From NCBI GenBank assembly GCA_021324155.1, contig JAJPJQ010000013.1:62001-126000 (forward strand): DNA of 64,000 nucleotides, read 5' to 3'. This document shows, piece after piece, positions 16,216 to 24,821 of the stretch. Origin of the DNA: Pseudomonadota bacterium. GTDB lineage: Bacteria; Desulfobacterota; Binatia; UBA9968. Numbering within the stretch: position 1 is the stretch's first letter; the number at the start of each line of letters is the position of its first letter. Made by a program: the position numbers and the translations under genes. The notes beneath the pieces were generated by a model that saw nothing but the letters and a program-made list of their open reading frames with translations, did not search any database and was not told the origin of the DNA.

Positions 16216-16340
16216 GACATCCCCCTGTGACAAGCGGGATTAAATGCGATGAGAGATGGTTTGTCAATCGAACTGCCGAAGTTGCGGCAGCATTCCCTGA
16301 GGCGCGACGGCAACGATGTTGACTCCGATGTGGTGACTAT

Positions 16341-16826
16341 TTAATGCGCCGGCGCCGAAGCCAGCCCGCTCGCCTGCGCGACGATCTCGTCCACGCTCTT
16401 GTCGAGATCGAGCGGCCGATTCATGCGCTCGGCAGCGCGCTCGGCGACGAGCGCGTAAACTTCGAGGCGGTTGCCCTCCGGATCGAGAAAATAGCACGAG
16501 ACAGTATTGCCCATCTCTTCATAAGCATGGCTCACGCAGTGATGGATCGGCACGCTATGCGCTTTGAACTTTTCGTAGAATGCTTTCACGTCGGCGGGCG
16601 TCTCCACCTGCCAGGCGATATGCGCCACAATCTTGGCATCGCCCTCGCGTCCTTTGGCGAGCGCGAGCTGATGATCGTCGAGCTCGGGATCGGGCGTCAT
16701 GAAGACCATGCGTCCGGGATGCTCGTGATATTTCACTAGCCCGAGGACGTCCCGGTAGAAGGCCGTCATTTTCTCCAGATCGTTCACGTACAGCACGACG
16801 TGGCTCAACCGCTTGATCTTCGGCAT
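16341..16826 (-). CDS. VOC-family dioxygenase/glyoxalase-like protein
   Basis: A 161-aa vicinal-oxygen-chelate protein. It has LSHVVLYVNDLEKMTAFYRD (first metal His), VAHIAWQV (second His), and a C-terminal FLDPEGNRLEVYALV with the Glu ligand. The set resembles extradiol-dioxygenase-type VOC proteins. The ATG at 16826 has AGGAGG five bases upstream. A weak promoter pair (TTGACG at 16884-16889, TACCCT at 16861-16866, spacing 17) lies ahead. Substrate unknown. Confidence 0.82.
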   Translation of the reverse strand: MPKIKRLSHVVLYVNDLEKMTAFYRDVLGLVKYHEHPGRMVFMTPDPELDDHQLALAKGREGDAKIVAHIAWQVETPADVKAFYEKFKAHSVPIHHCVSHAYEEMGNTVSCYFLDPEGNRLEVYALVAERAAERMNRPLDLDKSVDEIVAQASGLASAPAH

Positions 16827-16894
16827 AAGACCTCCTCGGGGTATTTGAGCTTTCGGCAGAAGGGTATCGAAGGCAGACATTTGCGTCAACGGCT

Positions 16895-17485
16895 TTAGAT
16901 CATCGTCACGAAGCCGGGCTGTTGTCTTACGCGGCCGACCCACGCGCGAATATTGGGAAACTCGTCGAGCGGAAAGCCGCCTTCGTCGGCGACGTGCGTG
17001 TAGGCGAAGAGCGCGATATCGGCGATGCTGTAATCGCCGACGAAATATTCGTGTTTGGCGAGATGCTGCTCCATGACTTTCAATGCGGCCCAGCCGCCGC
17101 CGCGGCGCACGGCGAGAGCCTGCGTGCGCTCGGTCGTATCAGGTCTATGTTGCAGCAGAAACCGCGAGGTCGCGATGTACGGCTCGTGACTGTATTGCTC
17201 GAAGAACATCCATTGAAAAATCAAAGCCCACTGCCGTTTGTCTTTGGGCAGAAATTTCGTGCCGCGCGCGAGATAGGCCAGAATGGCGTTGGACTCGGCG
17301 AGAATGAAACCGTTGTCGTCGAGCACGGGTGTGCGTCCGTTCGGATTGAGCTTTAGAAATTCCGGCGTGCGGCTCTCGCCTTTGAGGATATCCACCTCGA
17401 TGACCTCATACGAAATGCCGAGCTGCGCGAGAAGGAGACGAATTTTATAGCAATTGCCGGAGTAAGAGACGTTATAGAGCCGCAT
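16895..17485 (-). CDS. Glutathione S-transferase family protein
   Basis: A 196-aa two-domain GST. The thioredoxin-fold domain starts MRLYNVSYSGNCYKIRLLL and includes NPNGRTPVLDDNGFILAESN, with the cis-Pro and the Glu-Ser glutathione contact. The helical C-terminal domain has YFVGDYSIADIALFAYTH, the N-capping box. It may conjugate or isomerise small electrophiles; substrate unknown. It is upstream of the VOC gene by 68 bases on the same strand. Confidence 0.88.
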   Translation of the reverse strand: MRLYNVSYSGNCYKIRLLLAQLGISYEVIEVDILKGESRTPEFLKLNPNGRTPVLDDNGFILAESNAILAYLARGTKFLPKDKRQWALIFQWMFFEQYSHEPYIATSRFLLQHRPDTTERTQALAVRRGGGWAALKVMEQHLAKHEYFVGDYSIADIALFAYTHVADEGGFPLDEFPNIRAWVGRVRQQPGFVTMI

Positions 17486-17525
17486 TGCGTCATCCTAACA
17501 TGCGGACCGTCGGAAATCGCCCGTC

Positions 17526-18062
17526 TTGACACTCGCGGAGCACGACCCTATTCGTTTTATGGGGGCGGCGGCGATGGCGAAAGCTTGGGATCACGAGGAA
17601 AAAGAAGAGCTTTCCCTTTCGAAAGCCGCGGAATATCTGCTGGAAGAGTGCCGCATGGTACTCCCCGGCATCCAGGCGCTCTTCGGCTTCCAGCTCATCG
17701 CGGTGTTCAATCAGCGATTCGGGGAAAAACTGTCGCCATTCGAGCAGACGCTGCATCTGGCTGCGATAGCTCTAGTCGCCATCGCGGTCGCGCTCGTCAT
17801 GGCGCCCGCGGCGTATCACCGGCAGTCCGGCGCGCGCGTGCTGACGGAACATTTCCTTGACATCTCGACGCGTCTCTTGCTCTGGAGCATGCTGCCCCTG
17901 GCGCTCGGCATTTGCATCGATTTTTACCTGATCGCGCGCATTATTCTCGACACGTCTACTGTGGCGTTCTTGGCCGCATTGCTATTCGCGATCTTCATTC
18001 TTCTTTGGTTCGCGCTACCGCGCGTCGCGAGCCTGAAGCGGCTCATCACGCGGGGCGAGTAG
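17526..18062 (+). CDS. DUF6328-like small membrane protein
   Basis: A protein of up to 178 aa (more likely from the ATG at residue 12 or 17) with a charged N-terminus, LEECRMVLPGIQALFGFQL and about four hydrophobic segments (for example AIALVAIAVALVMAPAAYH, LAALLFAIFILLWFALP). The pattern matches the uncharacterised DUF6328 membrane family. It overlaps the convergent MFS gene by 17 bases. Function unknown. Confidence 0.6.
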   Translation: MTLAEHDPIRFMGAAAMAKAWDHEEKEELSLSKAAEYLLEECRMVLPGIQALFGFQLIAVFNQRFGEKLSPFEQTLHLAAIALVAIAVALVMAPAAYHRQSGARVLTEHFLDISTRLLLWSMLPLALGICIDFYLIARIILDTSTVAFLAALLFAIFILLWFALPRVASLKRLITRGE

Positions 18063-19215
18063 AAGTTATCCCCGGCTTCTCTCGAACCGCCGCGATCAGG
18101 CTTCCGTAGATGACTAAAGGCACGCAGGCGGTAAGCACCATGGAAAGTATCATGTCGCCGGTGCCGGAGATGAACGCTCCGGCGACGAGCGGCGCGACCA
18201 CGGCGGAAAAATAATGCATCGACATGATCGCGCCGGCGGCGGCGCCGGCCGCTTCGGGCGCGGCGGACTCCTGCGCGAGCGGAACGATGAGCGTCGGCAC
18301 GCTGGCTTTCAAGATGCCGAACAACACCAGCCCCGCCGCGAGCGCGTACGGCGTCGCGAGCCATTGGTAAGAGATGAAGGCGGCAACGGCGGCCGGAAAC
18401 GCGGTTGAAAGAATCACCGTCTTCCGCCCGAAGCGGTCGGAGAGCGGGCCCAACAGCAACGCACCGATCATCGGTGTCAGTCCCCACAGCCCCATGACGA
18501 AGCCGGTCTCGCCGATTGTGAGGCCTTTCGCCGCGCGCAAGACCGACGGGGTCCAGGCCGCGGAGCTGAAAAAGACCGAGCCGCCGAAAAATTCCGCGAC
18601 CGCGAGCAGCGCGACGGCGGGATTGAAGACGGCGGAGTAGGGGAGTTTTTTCTCCGCCGGGGACGGTACGAAGTTGCGGATCGTTGCGCCTTCGACGATC
18701 GCGATTAAGAATCCGAAAGCGCCGACTGCGAGAAACGCCGCGGGCCAATGTGCGCGCGCGAGCATCCAGCTCGTGACCGCGGCGCCCGCCGACAGGCCGA
18801 GGCCGTAGGCGACGGAGACGAGGCTCGCGCCGAAGCCGCGCCGCTCCGGCAGGAGGTCGGACATGAGCGCGTAAAGCGAAGGCGTGGTGAAGCCGTAGCC
18901 GGTTCCGGTCAACGCGAGACATAACGCGATTATCAAATGGGACGGCGCGAAGCTCGCGAGCGAGAAGCCGCTTGCCAGCATCGTGACGCCCGCGACGAGC
19001 ACGCGCTTGCGGCCGACGCGGTCGGAAAGACGGCCTGCGAAAGCGCTGCCGATCGAGGCGAAAATAAAAATGATGGAGAAAAGTCCGCCGGCCCTGACCT
19101 CGGAGAGCGCGAGGGATTGTCTCAGCTCGGGGAGCGCCACGCCGAGGGTCGCGACGCTCATGGAAGGAATGAGGTTCGCCAGCGGAGGAACGAAGACGCG
19201 AAGACGGTTCAGCAT
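18046..19215 (-). CDS. MFS transporter
   Basis: A 389-aa, 12-segment major facilitator. The loop 2-3 motif A is AGRLSDRVGRKRVLV, repeated in the second half as LGPLSDRFGRKTVILS. Substrate not predictable; it has the length of drug/sugar/organic-acid carriers. The start codon at 19213-19215 abuts an inverted-repeat element (19215-19288), so the gene's leader is made of that element and has no clear ribosome site. Confidence 0.85.
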   Translation of the reverse strand: MLNRLRVFVPPLANLIPSMSVATLGVALPELRQSLALSEVRAGGLFSIIFIFASIGSAFAGRLSDRVGRKRVLVAGVTMLASGFSLASFAPSHLIIALCLALTGTGYGFTTPSLYALMSDLLPERRGFGASLVSVAYGLGLSAGAAVTSWMLARAHWPAAFLAVGAFGFLIAIVEGATIRNFVPSPAEKKLPYSAVFNPAVALLAVAEFFGGSVFFSSAAWTPSVLRAAKGLTIGETGFVMGLWGLTPMIGALLLGPLSDRFGRKTVILSTAFPAAVAAFISYQWLATPYALAAGLVLFGILKASVPTLIVPLAQESAAPEAAGAAAGAIMSMHYFSAVVAPLVAGAFISGTGDMILSMVLTACVPLVIYGSLIAAVREKPGITSTRPA

Positions 19216-19288
19216 GTCATTCTGAGCGCAGCGAAGAATCTAAATTTGAAGAGAGATTCTTTGACGCCTTCGGCTCCTCAGAATGACA
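19215..19288. repeat. Palindromic intergenic element (TGTCATTCTGAG type)
   Basis: A perfect 12-bp terminal inverted repeat (TGTCATTCTGAG at 19215-19226, CTCAGAATGACA at 19277-19288) encloses a second perfect inverted repeat (AAGAATCT at 19234-19241, AGATTCTT at 19254-19261). It fits the class of short dispersed palindromic elements seen in many environmental genomes. It fills the space between the MFS start and the LVIVD gene stop and could fold into a stem in the MFS leader. Confidence 0.75.
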
Positions 19289-19301
19289 GATCGACGAAGC
19301 G

Positions 19302-20438
19302 CTAAACCTGACTCTCCAGGATTTCCAATCCGTTGAAGCGGTCGATCAGATAGAGCAGGCCGTCCGCGCTGCGGAACACGTCGTTGCTCTGGACGGTGTT
19401 CTGGTTTTTACCGGGAAGCGGCAGATAATAGCCGACCTCCTTCGGCTGATACGGATTCGATACGTCGACCGCGCGGAGCCCACCGGCGAACCAGGTGACG
19501 TAGAGAATATTGTCATAGACCTGCTCGGCCGGCTGGTGCGCGCCGAAGCGGCTCGCCGCCGTCGAATCGCCGTCGTACGGCACCATGAAGGTCGAGACGG
19601 GCGTCGGCCGCGTCTCGTCGGTGATATCGACGACCCAAAGGAAGGCGAAAGGCTTTTCGGTGAGCTTCTCGCCGACCTCCTCGTCGGTCACGATCATGAT
19701 ATCGCGACCCATGATTCTATCGTTCATCGGCAAGGTCGTGTGCGTCGGGCAGGGGTAAGGCGGACTCCAGTCGAGCGCGCTCACGAGCTTAGGCTTGCTC
19801 ATGTCCGAGATATCGAGGATGACGAAGCCGCCGTGCCAGTAGCTGACATAAAGCCGATCGCCGCGGCGGATCGGATGATGGCACCGGTGGTCCGTTCCAT
19901 GCCAGGTCGGTGTCTCGCCGCCGGCGGTCCATTGTCCCGGCATCCACCAGCGCCCAGCCTCCTCGGGCTGCGTCGGATTTTTCACGTCGACGATCATGAC
20001 GATGTTGCCGACGTAGCCTTCCATCACCGGCGAGATGTACGCGTAGCGCCCGTCGAAGGTGAAGCGGTGCACGCCTTTGCCGGCCGCCTTGAAAAAGCCG
20101 ATCTCGCGCGGCCGCGCTTTATCGGATACGTCGAAAATCTTTAGTCCGCCCTGAAGCTCTTTCTTGGTCTTGTAGCGCTCGTAATTGACGAGCATCACGT
20201 CGCCGGCGATGCGCACTTTGTGCGAGTGAATGCCCTCCGGCACCTCGAGCTGCGAGACGAGCTTCGGGTGCTTCGGGTCGCGCACGTCGACGATCGACGT
20301 GCCGTAGGGCGGGTCCATATGGCCGACGTAGGCATAGCCGTTCTCGACGGCCACCAGGCCGCCGCCGGGAATATCCATGCGGCCGACCTGTTTGATCTTA
20401 TGGCTGGTGCCGAATTTTACGTGACCGTTAGAGGACAT
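19302..20438 (-). CDS. LVIVD-repeat beta-propeller protein
   Basis: A 378-aa protein made of LVIVD-type blades: YGTSIVDVRDPKHPKLVSQL, LKIFDVSDKARPREIGFF, IVMIVDVKNPTQPEEAGRW, FVILDISDMSKPKLVSAL and LRAVDVSNPYQPKEVGYYLP. There is no obvious signal peptide. Such propellers usually bind partners or scaffolds rather than catalyse. It is the last gene of the carboxylase operon, ten bases after the isochorismatase-like gene, which suggests a part in the same pathway. Blade number is about six to seven. Confidence 0.8.
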   Translation of the reverse strand: MSSNGHVKFGTSHKIKQVGRMDIPGGGLVAVENGYAYVGHMDPPYGTSIVDVRDPKHPKLVSQLEVPEGIHSHKVRIAGDVMLVNYERYKTKKELQGGLKIFDVSDKARPREIGFFKAAGKGVHRFTFDGRYAYISPVMEGYVGNIVMIVDVKNPTQPEEAGRWWMPGQWTAGGETPTWHGTDHRCHHPIRRGDRLYVSYWHGGFVILDISDMSKPKLVSALDWSPPYPCPTHTTLPMNDRIMGRDIMIVTDEEVGEKLTEKPFAFLWVVDITDETRPTPVSTFMVPYDGDSTAASRFGAHQPAEQVYDNILYVTWFAGGLRAVDVSNPYQPKEVGYYLPLPGKNQNTVQSNDVFRSADGLLYLIDRFNGLEILESQV

Positions 20439-20448
20439 GGTTCCTCCT

Positions 20449-21105
20449 TCAGCGCTTCGCGCTCTCGATCAGGTTCAGGACTTCATCCGTCGTTCGCACG
20501 CGCGCCATGCGCGGAAAGATCAAATTCATCAAGACGTCGTGCGCCTGCTGCTCGTGCGAGCTCGCGCACGCGTCGCGCACGACGATCATGTTGTAGTCGA
20601 GGTCGCGACCCGCGTAGACGGTCGAGGCGACGCCGACGTCGGTCGAGCCGCCGGAGATGATCAGCGTATCGACGCCGCGCGCGCGAAGCGCAAGGTCGAA
20701 GTAGGTCTGGTGGAACGTGCTCCAGCGGTATTTCGGAATGTAATAATCGTCGGCCTTGGGCTCTAATTCCGGAATCACGTCGGAATTCTTGTCGCCGCCG
20801 ACGATGTGCGGGCGGAACTTGCCGACCTCGCCGCCGGGCCAGGGCTTCAGCGCCATATCGGTGTCGGTGACGAGCGTCCTCGAGGTCGCGCCGTCGCGGC
20901 GGTGGTTGCCCTTGCCGAAAAAAATCGGCAGGCCCGCCGCGCGCCCGGCCTTCATCACGCGAACAGCGTTGTCGATCCACGGCTTCATCTTCGCCTTTTT
21001 ATCGGGCGCGGCGTCGTGGTAGTACCCGTTCAGAATGTCGAAGAAGAGCACGCCGGTCTTTTTGAGATCGAGGTCGTTGACGTTCACGTCTTTCTCCTTA
21101 GACAT
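20449..21105 (-). CDS. Isochorismatase-fold protein lacking the catalytic Cys
   Basis: A 218-aa alpha/beta hydrolase of the isochorismatase/nicotinamidase family. The catalytic Asp23 (VLFFDILNGY) and Lys125 (IPKYRWSTF) are present. At the place of the usual T-x-x-C-V-x-x-T nucleophile motif the sequence is STDVGVAST, putting Gly158 where the Cys should be. True isochorismatases also lack the Cys, but their motif and size differ. Amidase activity by the Cys mechanism is therefore unlikely; a hydrolase with water as nucleophile or a binding role is possible. It overlaps the amidohydrolase by 8 bases, so it is tightly linked to the carboxylase operon. Confidence 0.8.
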   Translation of the reverse strand: MSKEKDVNVNDLDLKKTGVLFFDILNGYYHDAAPDKKAKMKPWIDNAVRVMKAGRAAGLPIFFGKGNHRRDGATSRTLVTDTDMALKPWPGGEVGKFRPHIVGGDKNSDVIPELEPKADDYYIPKYRWSTFHQTYFDLALRARGVDTLIISGGSTDVGVASTVYAGRDLDYNMIVVRDACASSHEQQAHDVLMNLIFPRMARVRTTDEVLNLIESAKR

Positions 21106-21952
21106 TCAGACCGAAGAAGCTCTTCGCGTTGTCGAGCATCACCTTTTTTCTGACTTCCGGCTTGATGTTGATCTGCTGGAATTCTTCCAGCCAGCGCTCG
21201 ACGCCGATCGCCGGCCAGTCCGAGCCGAACATGCATTTATCCTGGAGCAGCGTGTTCACGTTGTGCACGAGCTCGGCGGGAAAATATTTCGGCGCCCAGC
21301 CGGAGAGATCGATGAAATAGTTCGACTTATGCCGCGCGATCGCGAGGCTTTCGGCCGTCCACGGCCATGTCGGGTGCGCGGAGATGATTTTCAGCTCCGG
21401 GAAATCCGCAGCGACGTCGTCCAGCAGGATGGGCTGGCTGTATTTGAGCTTGGTGCCCATGCCGCCCGGCGTGCCCGCGCCCGCCGCCGCCATGCCGCCG
21501 TGAAAAAGCATCGGCATGCCGAGCTTCTGGCACTGCTCCCACAGAGGATAGAAACGCGTGTCGTTTGGAAAGAAATGCTGCCGCGCAGGATTCAATTCGC
21601 CGATGCCGGTGAGGCCCAATTCTTCCTTGCAGCGCTTGATCTCGTTCAGCGCGAGCTTGCCGGTCCAAGGGTCGATCGCGCCGAAGCCCAAAAACAGATC
21701 GGGGTATTTTTTCACGTACTCAGCCACGTGATCGTTCGGCACCGGCTGCAGCCCGGTGACGGTCTCATCGCGCGTGTTCATGATGACTGCCATCATCTTG
21801 CGGTTGTGATACTGCTCGGCCATCTCCTCCATTGGCACGGGCTTGCGCTCGCGGCCGAAGTATTTGGCCATCTGCTGCGTGCGCGGCCCTTTCGCCTTGA
21901 GCGTGAGCTCATCGCAAAGGTGCACGTGCACGTCGATCGCGGTGACTTCCAT
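21098..21952 (-). CDS. Amidohydrolase-2 family metal-dependent hydrolase/decarboxylase
   Basis: A 284-aa TIM-barrel amidohydrolase related to ACMSD and gamma-resorcylate decarboxylase. Metal motif AIDVHVHL near the N-terminus, FHGGM (third His), SAHPTWPW (fourth His) and FGSDWPAIG (Asp ligand). Members hydrolyse or decarboxylate small acids using one divalent metal. It starts one base after the carboxyltransferase and overlaps the next gene. In this operon it may act on the carboxylated product (inference). Confidence 0.85.
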   Translation of the reverse strand: MEVTAIDVHVHLCDELTLKAKGPRTQQMAKYFGRERKPVPMEEMAEQYHNRKMMAVIMNTRDETVTGLQPVPNDHVAEYVKKYPDLFLGFGAIDPWTGKLALNEIKRCKEELGLTGIGELNPARQHFFPNDTRFYPLWEQCQKLGMPMLFHGGMAAAGAGTPGGMGTKLKYSQPILLDDVAADFPELKIISAHPTWPWTAESLAIARHKSNYFIDLSGWAPKYFPAELVHNVNTLLQDKCMFGSDWPAIGVERWLEEFQQINIKPEVRKKVMLDNAKSFFGLNV

Positions 21953-21953
21953 T

Positions 21954-23414
21954 TCAGCTCCCCCTTTTTTCCAGCGTCAAAGCAAAATCTGGTTTTTCCA
22001 CGTGAATGCGGCTCAAATCCGTTCGCTGCGCCATCTCTTCGATGAGCGAGACGAGAGGATTGATGGCCGTGATATATTCGCGGATCGGGCCGGCGGCGCG
22101 CATCGCGGCGATCTCTTCCTCATGCAGCAGCCAGCGGAGCAGCAGTTCCTCGTCCGAGACGCCGGGCCCGCCGATCTTCTGCCGCACTTCGTGCAGCGAC
22201 GGCTCCGGCGGCACCCACTTGGCCAGCTCCTTCGCGCGCGGGCGGTTGAGAATCTTATCCTTCACGTTCGGGTCCATGTCGCGCGCGCCTTCTTCGCCCC
22301 AGATGCCGAGCGCGTAGTTGATCACCTGATCGGTCACCTGCTTGTAGCGCTCGCCGGCGATTACGTTGATCGCCGCCTGAGAGCCGACGAACTGCGAGAG
22401 CGGCGTGACCATGATCGGGTAGCCGAACTCGGAACGCACGCGCGCGGCTTCTTCGAGCGCGGCGTCGATGCGGTCTTCGAGGCCGACTTTCTTCAATTGA
22501 TGGCGCAGGTTGCTCACCATGCCGCCCGGCACCTGATGCTGGTACTGCGCGTAATCGTACTCGACCGGCGCGCCGATCTTGAAGCCTTCGCGCTTGGCAA
22601 TGATCGTGAAGTGGTCCGTCACCGGCTTGAGCGACTCTTCATCGATCGCTGTCCCGTAGCCCAGCGCGCGCGCGTTCGCCGCGACATTATACAACGAAGG
22701 ATTCGACGAAGCGTTCGCGAGCGGAGGAATAGCGGTGTTGATGCATTTAACGCCGAGCTTGACGGCTTCGAGCGCGCAGAGTCCGCCGAGGCCCGTCGTG
22801 CAGTGCGTGTGCAGTTCGAGCGGAATGCCCGGCGCGGCTTTGTACATGATGGGAATGAGCGCGCGCGTGCGCTCCGGCGTGAGCAGGCCGCCGGGATCTT
22901 TGAGACAGAGCCGCCACGGCTTCAGCGACGCCGCCTGGCGCGTGCGCTCGGCATAATATTCATCGGTATGCTTCGGCGACACGGAGTAGATCAAGTTGAT
23001 GATCGACTGCATGCCGTACTCATGCGCGCCCTGGACCTTGTAGCGCCAGTTCTCCAGCTCGTTCCATTCCGACGAGATACGCGCCTGGCGCAGGCCGTTC
23101 GCGGCCATGCGCTCCATGAAAAGCATGTAGATCGAGCGCGGCGAGATCTCGAAGGTGCTGACCCGTCCGGCGATGAGCCGCAGCGGCGTTTTCTTTACGC
23201 GCTTGGCGACCTGGCGGACGCGTTCCCACGGGTCTTCCTTCAGCTCGCGCACGCATTTCTTGATGTGCGAGCTGGAGAGCAGCTCGATCGCCTCGAATCC
23301 CGCGTTGTCCATCCGCTCGGCAACCGGCAGCATCATGCCGGTCGTCATGTTCTCGGCCCAGAGGCTCTGGTGTCCGTCACGGATCGTGGTGTCGACGAAT
23401 TTGATTTCTTCCAT
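21954..23414 (-). CDS. Biotin-dependent carboxyltransferase, pyruvate-carboxylase-B-like, altered pocket
   Basis: A 486-aa DRE-TIM protein like the carboxyltransferase of pyruvate carboxylase, oxaloacetate decarboxylase alpha and transcarboxylase 5S. Conserved: FVDTTIRDGHQSL (Arg12, Asp13, metal), CLKDPGGLLTP (Lys172, the carboxylated Lys), LELHTHCTTGL (His202, His204, metal) and YSVSPKHTDEYY. Not conserved: the Q-M-L-L-R-G-x-N loop is replaced by LRLIAGRVSTFEI, the F-D-A-L-N-D loop by SSEWNELEN, and the region after TAIPPLA reads NASSNPS. No biotinyl domain is fused; the carrier is a separate gene. The metal and biotin chemistry should work, but the acceptor may not be pyruvate. Confidence 0.82.
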   Translation of the reverse strand: MEEIKFVDTTIRDGHQSLWAENMTTGMMLPVAERMDNAGFEAIELLSSSHIKKCVRELKEDPWERVRQVAKRVKKTPLRLIAGRVSTFEISPRSIYMLFMERMAANGLRQARISSEWNELENWRYKVQGAHEYGMQSIINLIYSVSPKHTDEYYAERTRQAASLKPWRLCLKDPGGLLTPERTRALIPIMYKAAPGIPLELHTHCTTGLGGLCALEAVKLGVKCINTAIPPLANASSNPSLYNVAANARALGYGTAIDEESLKPVTDHFTIIAKREGFKIGAPVEYDYAQYQHQVPGGMVSNLRHQLKKVGLEDRIDAALEEAARVRSEFGYPIMVTPLSQFVGSQAAINVIAGERYKQVTDQVINYALGIWGEEGARDMDPNVKDKILNRPRAKELAKWVPPEPSLHEVRQKIGGPGVSDEELLLRWLLHEEEIAAMRAAGPIREYITAINPLVSLIEEMAQRTDLSRIHVEKPDFALTLEKRGS

Positions 23415-23425
23415 TGGCGAAATTC

Positions 23426-24811
23426 CTATACGAGAGCCGATTCCCTCTGCGCCGGCTGAAACGGCGAGCGCGCAAGCAACTCCTCCAGCCAGCGCGTGTT
23501 CACTTCGCCTTTGACGTATTGCAGCCGCTGCGTCAAGTAGCGCAGGAAGGGTATCGTCGTGTCGATGCCGGAGACGTGAAAATCGTCGAGCGCCTGCTGC
23601 ATGCGTCCGACGGCTTCGATACGGTGGTCGCCGCCCACGATCAATTTTCCCAACAGCGAATCATAGAAGGGCGGCACGCGGTAGCCCGCGTAGCAGTGGG
23701 TATCGAGACGGATGTACGGTCCACTAGGGGCATCCCATTCCGATATGAGGCCCGGCGAAGGCCGGAAGCCTTCCGCCGCCGATTCGGCCGTGATGCGGCA
23801 CTCGATCGCATGGCCGGAAAATCTAATATCCGATTGTTTGCGGCTGAGCTTCTCTCCGCCGGCGATGCGGATCTGCTCCTGAACGAGATCCATGCCGGAG
23901 ATCATCTCGCTCACGGGATGTTCGACCTGGATGCGCGTGTTCATCTCCAAAAAATAGAAGCGGCTCGCGCCCTGGTCGAGGATGAACTCGATCGTCCCGG
24001 CGTTCTCGTAGCCGCTTTTTTGCGCGATGGTCACGGCGGCTTTGTGAATCGCCGCCCGCAGCTCGGGATCGAGCGAATAGGCCGGCGCCTCCTCGACGAC
24101 TTTCTGATGGCGGCGCTGGAGCGAGCAGTCGCGCTCGCCGACGTGAATCACGTTGCCGAAGCTGTCGCCGACGATCTGGACTTCTATGTGGCGCGCGTTG
24201 GAGATGTATTTCTCGAGGTAGAGTGTCGAATCGCCGAACGCGGCGCCCGCTTCGGCGGCGGCGGTCTCGAACGCGCGCTTGATCTCGCTCTTGGCGGCGA
24301 CGACTTTCATGCCGCGGCCGCCGCCGCCCGCGGCCGCTTTGATGAGCACGGGAAAGCCGATCTCCTCGGCCCGCGCCTCGGCCGCCTTTGCGTTGTCGAT
24401 TTTCTCCGATCCCGAGCCGACCGGCACGCCGAATTCCTTCGCGAGAGCGCGCGCGGCGAGCTTGTTGCCCATCCTGCGGATGCTCTCGGCGGAGGGGCCG
24501 ATAAATTTTATATGGTTTTTGGCGCACGCCTCGGCGAGTTCGGGGCGCTCGGCCAAGAAGCCGTAGCCGGGATGGAGCGCGTCGGCCTTGTTCTCTTTGG
24601 CGGCGGCGACGACGCGCTCGACGTTGAGATAGCTTTCGCTCGCGCGCGCGGGGCCGATTACGACCGCGCGGTCGGCGGCGCGGGCGAAGCTGCTGTCCTG
24701 ATCGGCCTCGGAGATTCCGATCGTCGTCTCCACGCCGAGCGCGCGGCAGGCATTGATCACGCGCAGCGCGATCTCGCCCCGGTTGGCGACGAAGACGCGG
24801 GAGAGGCTCAT
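23426..24811 (-). CDS. accC: Biotin carboxylase subunit (AccC-like)
   Basis: A 461-aa ATP-grasp biotin carboxylase that carboxylates the biotin on the carrier using ATP and bicarbonate. N-terminal domain RVFVANRGEIALRVINAC, glycine-rich ATP loop KAAAGGGGRGMKVV, catalytic region FLEMNTRIQVEHPVSE. The start is the ATG at 24809-24811 with GAGGAAAGG just upstream; the longer frame reading back over accB is not real. It lies between the biotin carrier and the carboxyltransferase, ten to eleven bases from each. It could also serve acetyl-CoA carboxylase if the genome has no other copy. Confidence 0.92.
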   Translation of the reverse strand: MSLSRVFVANRGEIALRVINACRALGVETTIGISEADQDSSFARAADRAVVIGPARASESYLNVERVVAAAKENKADALHPGYGFLAERPELAEACAKNHIKFIGPSAESIRRMGNKLAARALAKEFGVPVGSGSEKIDNAKAAEARAEEIGFPVLIKAAAGGGGRGMKVVAAKSEIKRAFETAAAEAGAAFGDSTLYLEKYISNARHIEVQIVGDSFGNVIHVGERDCSLQRRHQKVVEEAPAYSLDPELRAAIHKAAVTIAQKSGYENAGTIEFILDQGASRFYFLEMNTRIQVEHPVSEMISGMDLVQEQIRIAGGEKLSRKQSDIRFSGHAIECRITAESAAEGFRPSPGLISEWDAPSGPYIRLDTHCYAGYRVPPFYDSLLGKLIVGGDHRIEAVGRMQQALDDFHVSGIDTTIPFLRYLTQRLQYVKGEVNTRWLEELLARSPFQPAQRESALV

Positions 24812-24821
24812 CCTTTCCTCT

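Noticed and set aside
21843-23459. 538-codon plus-strand open frame opposite the carboxyltransferase
   Set aside because: Shadow; Arg/Asp-rich translation without domains.
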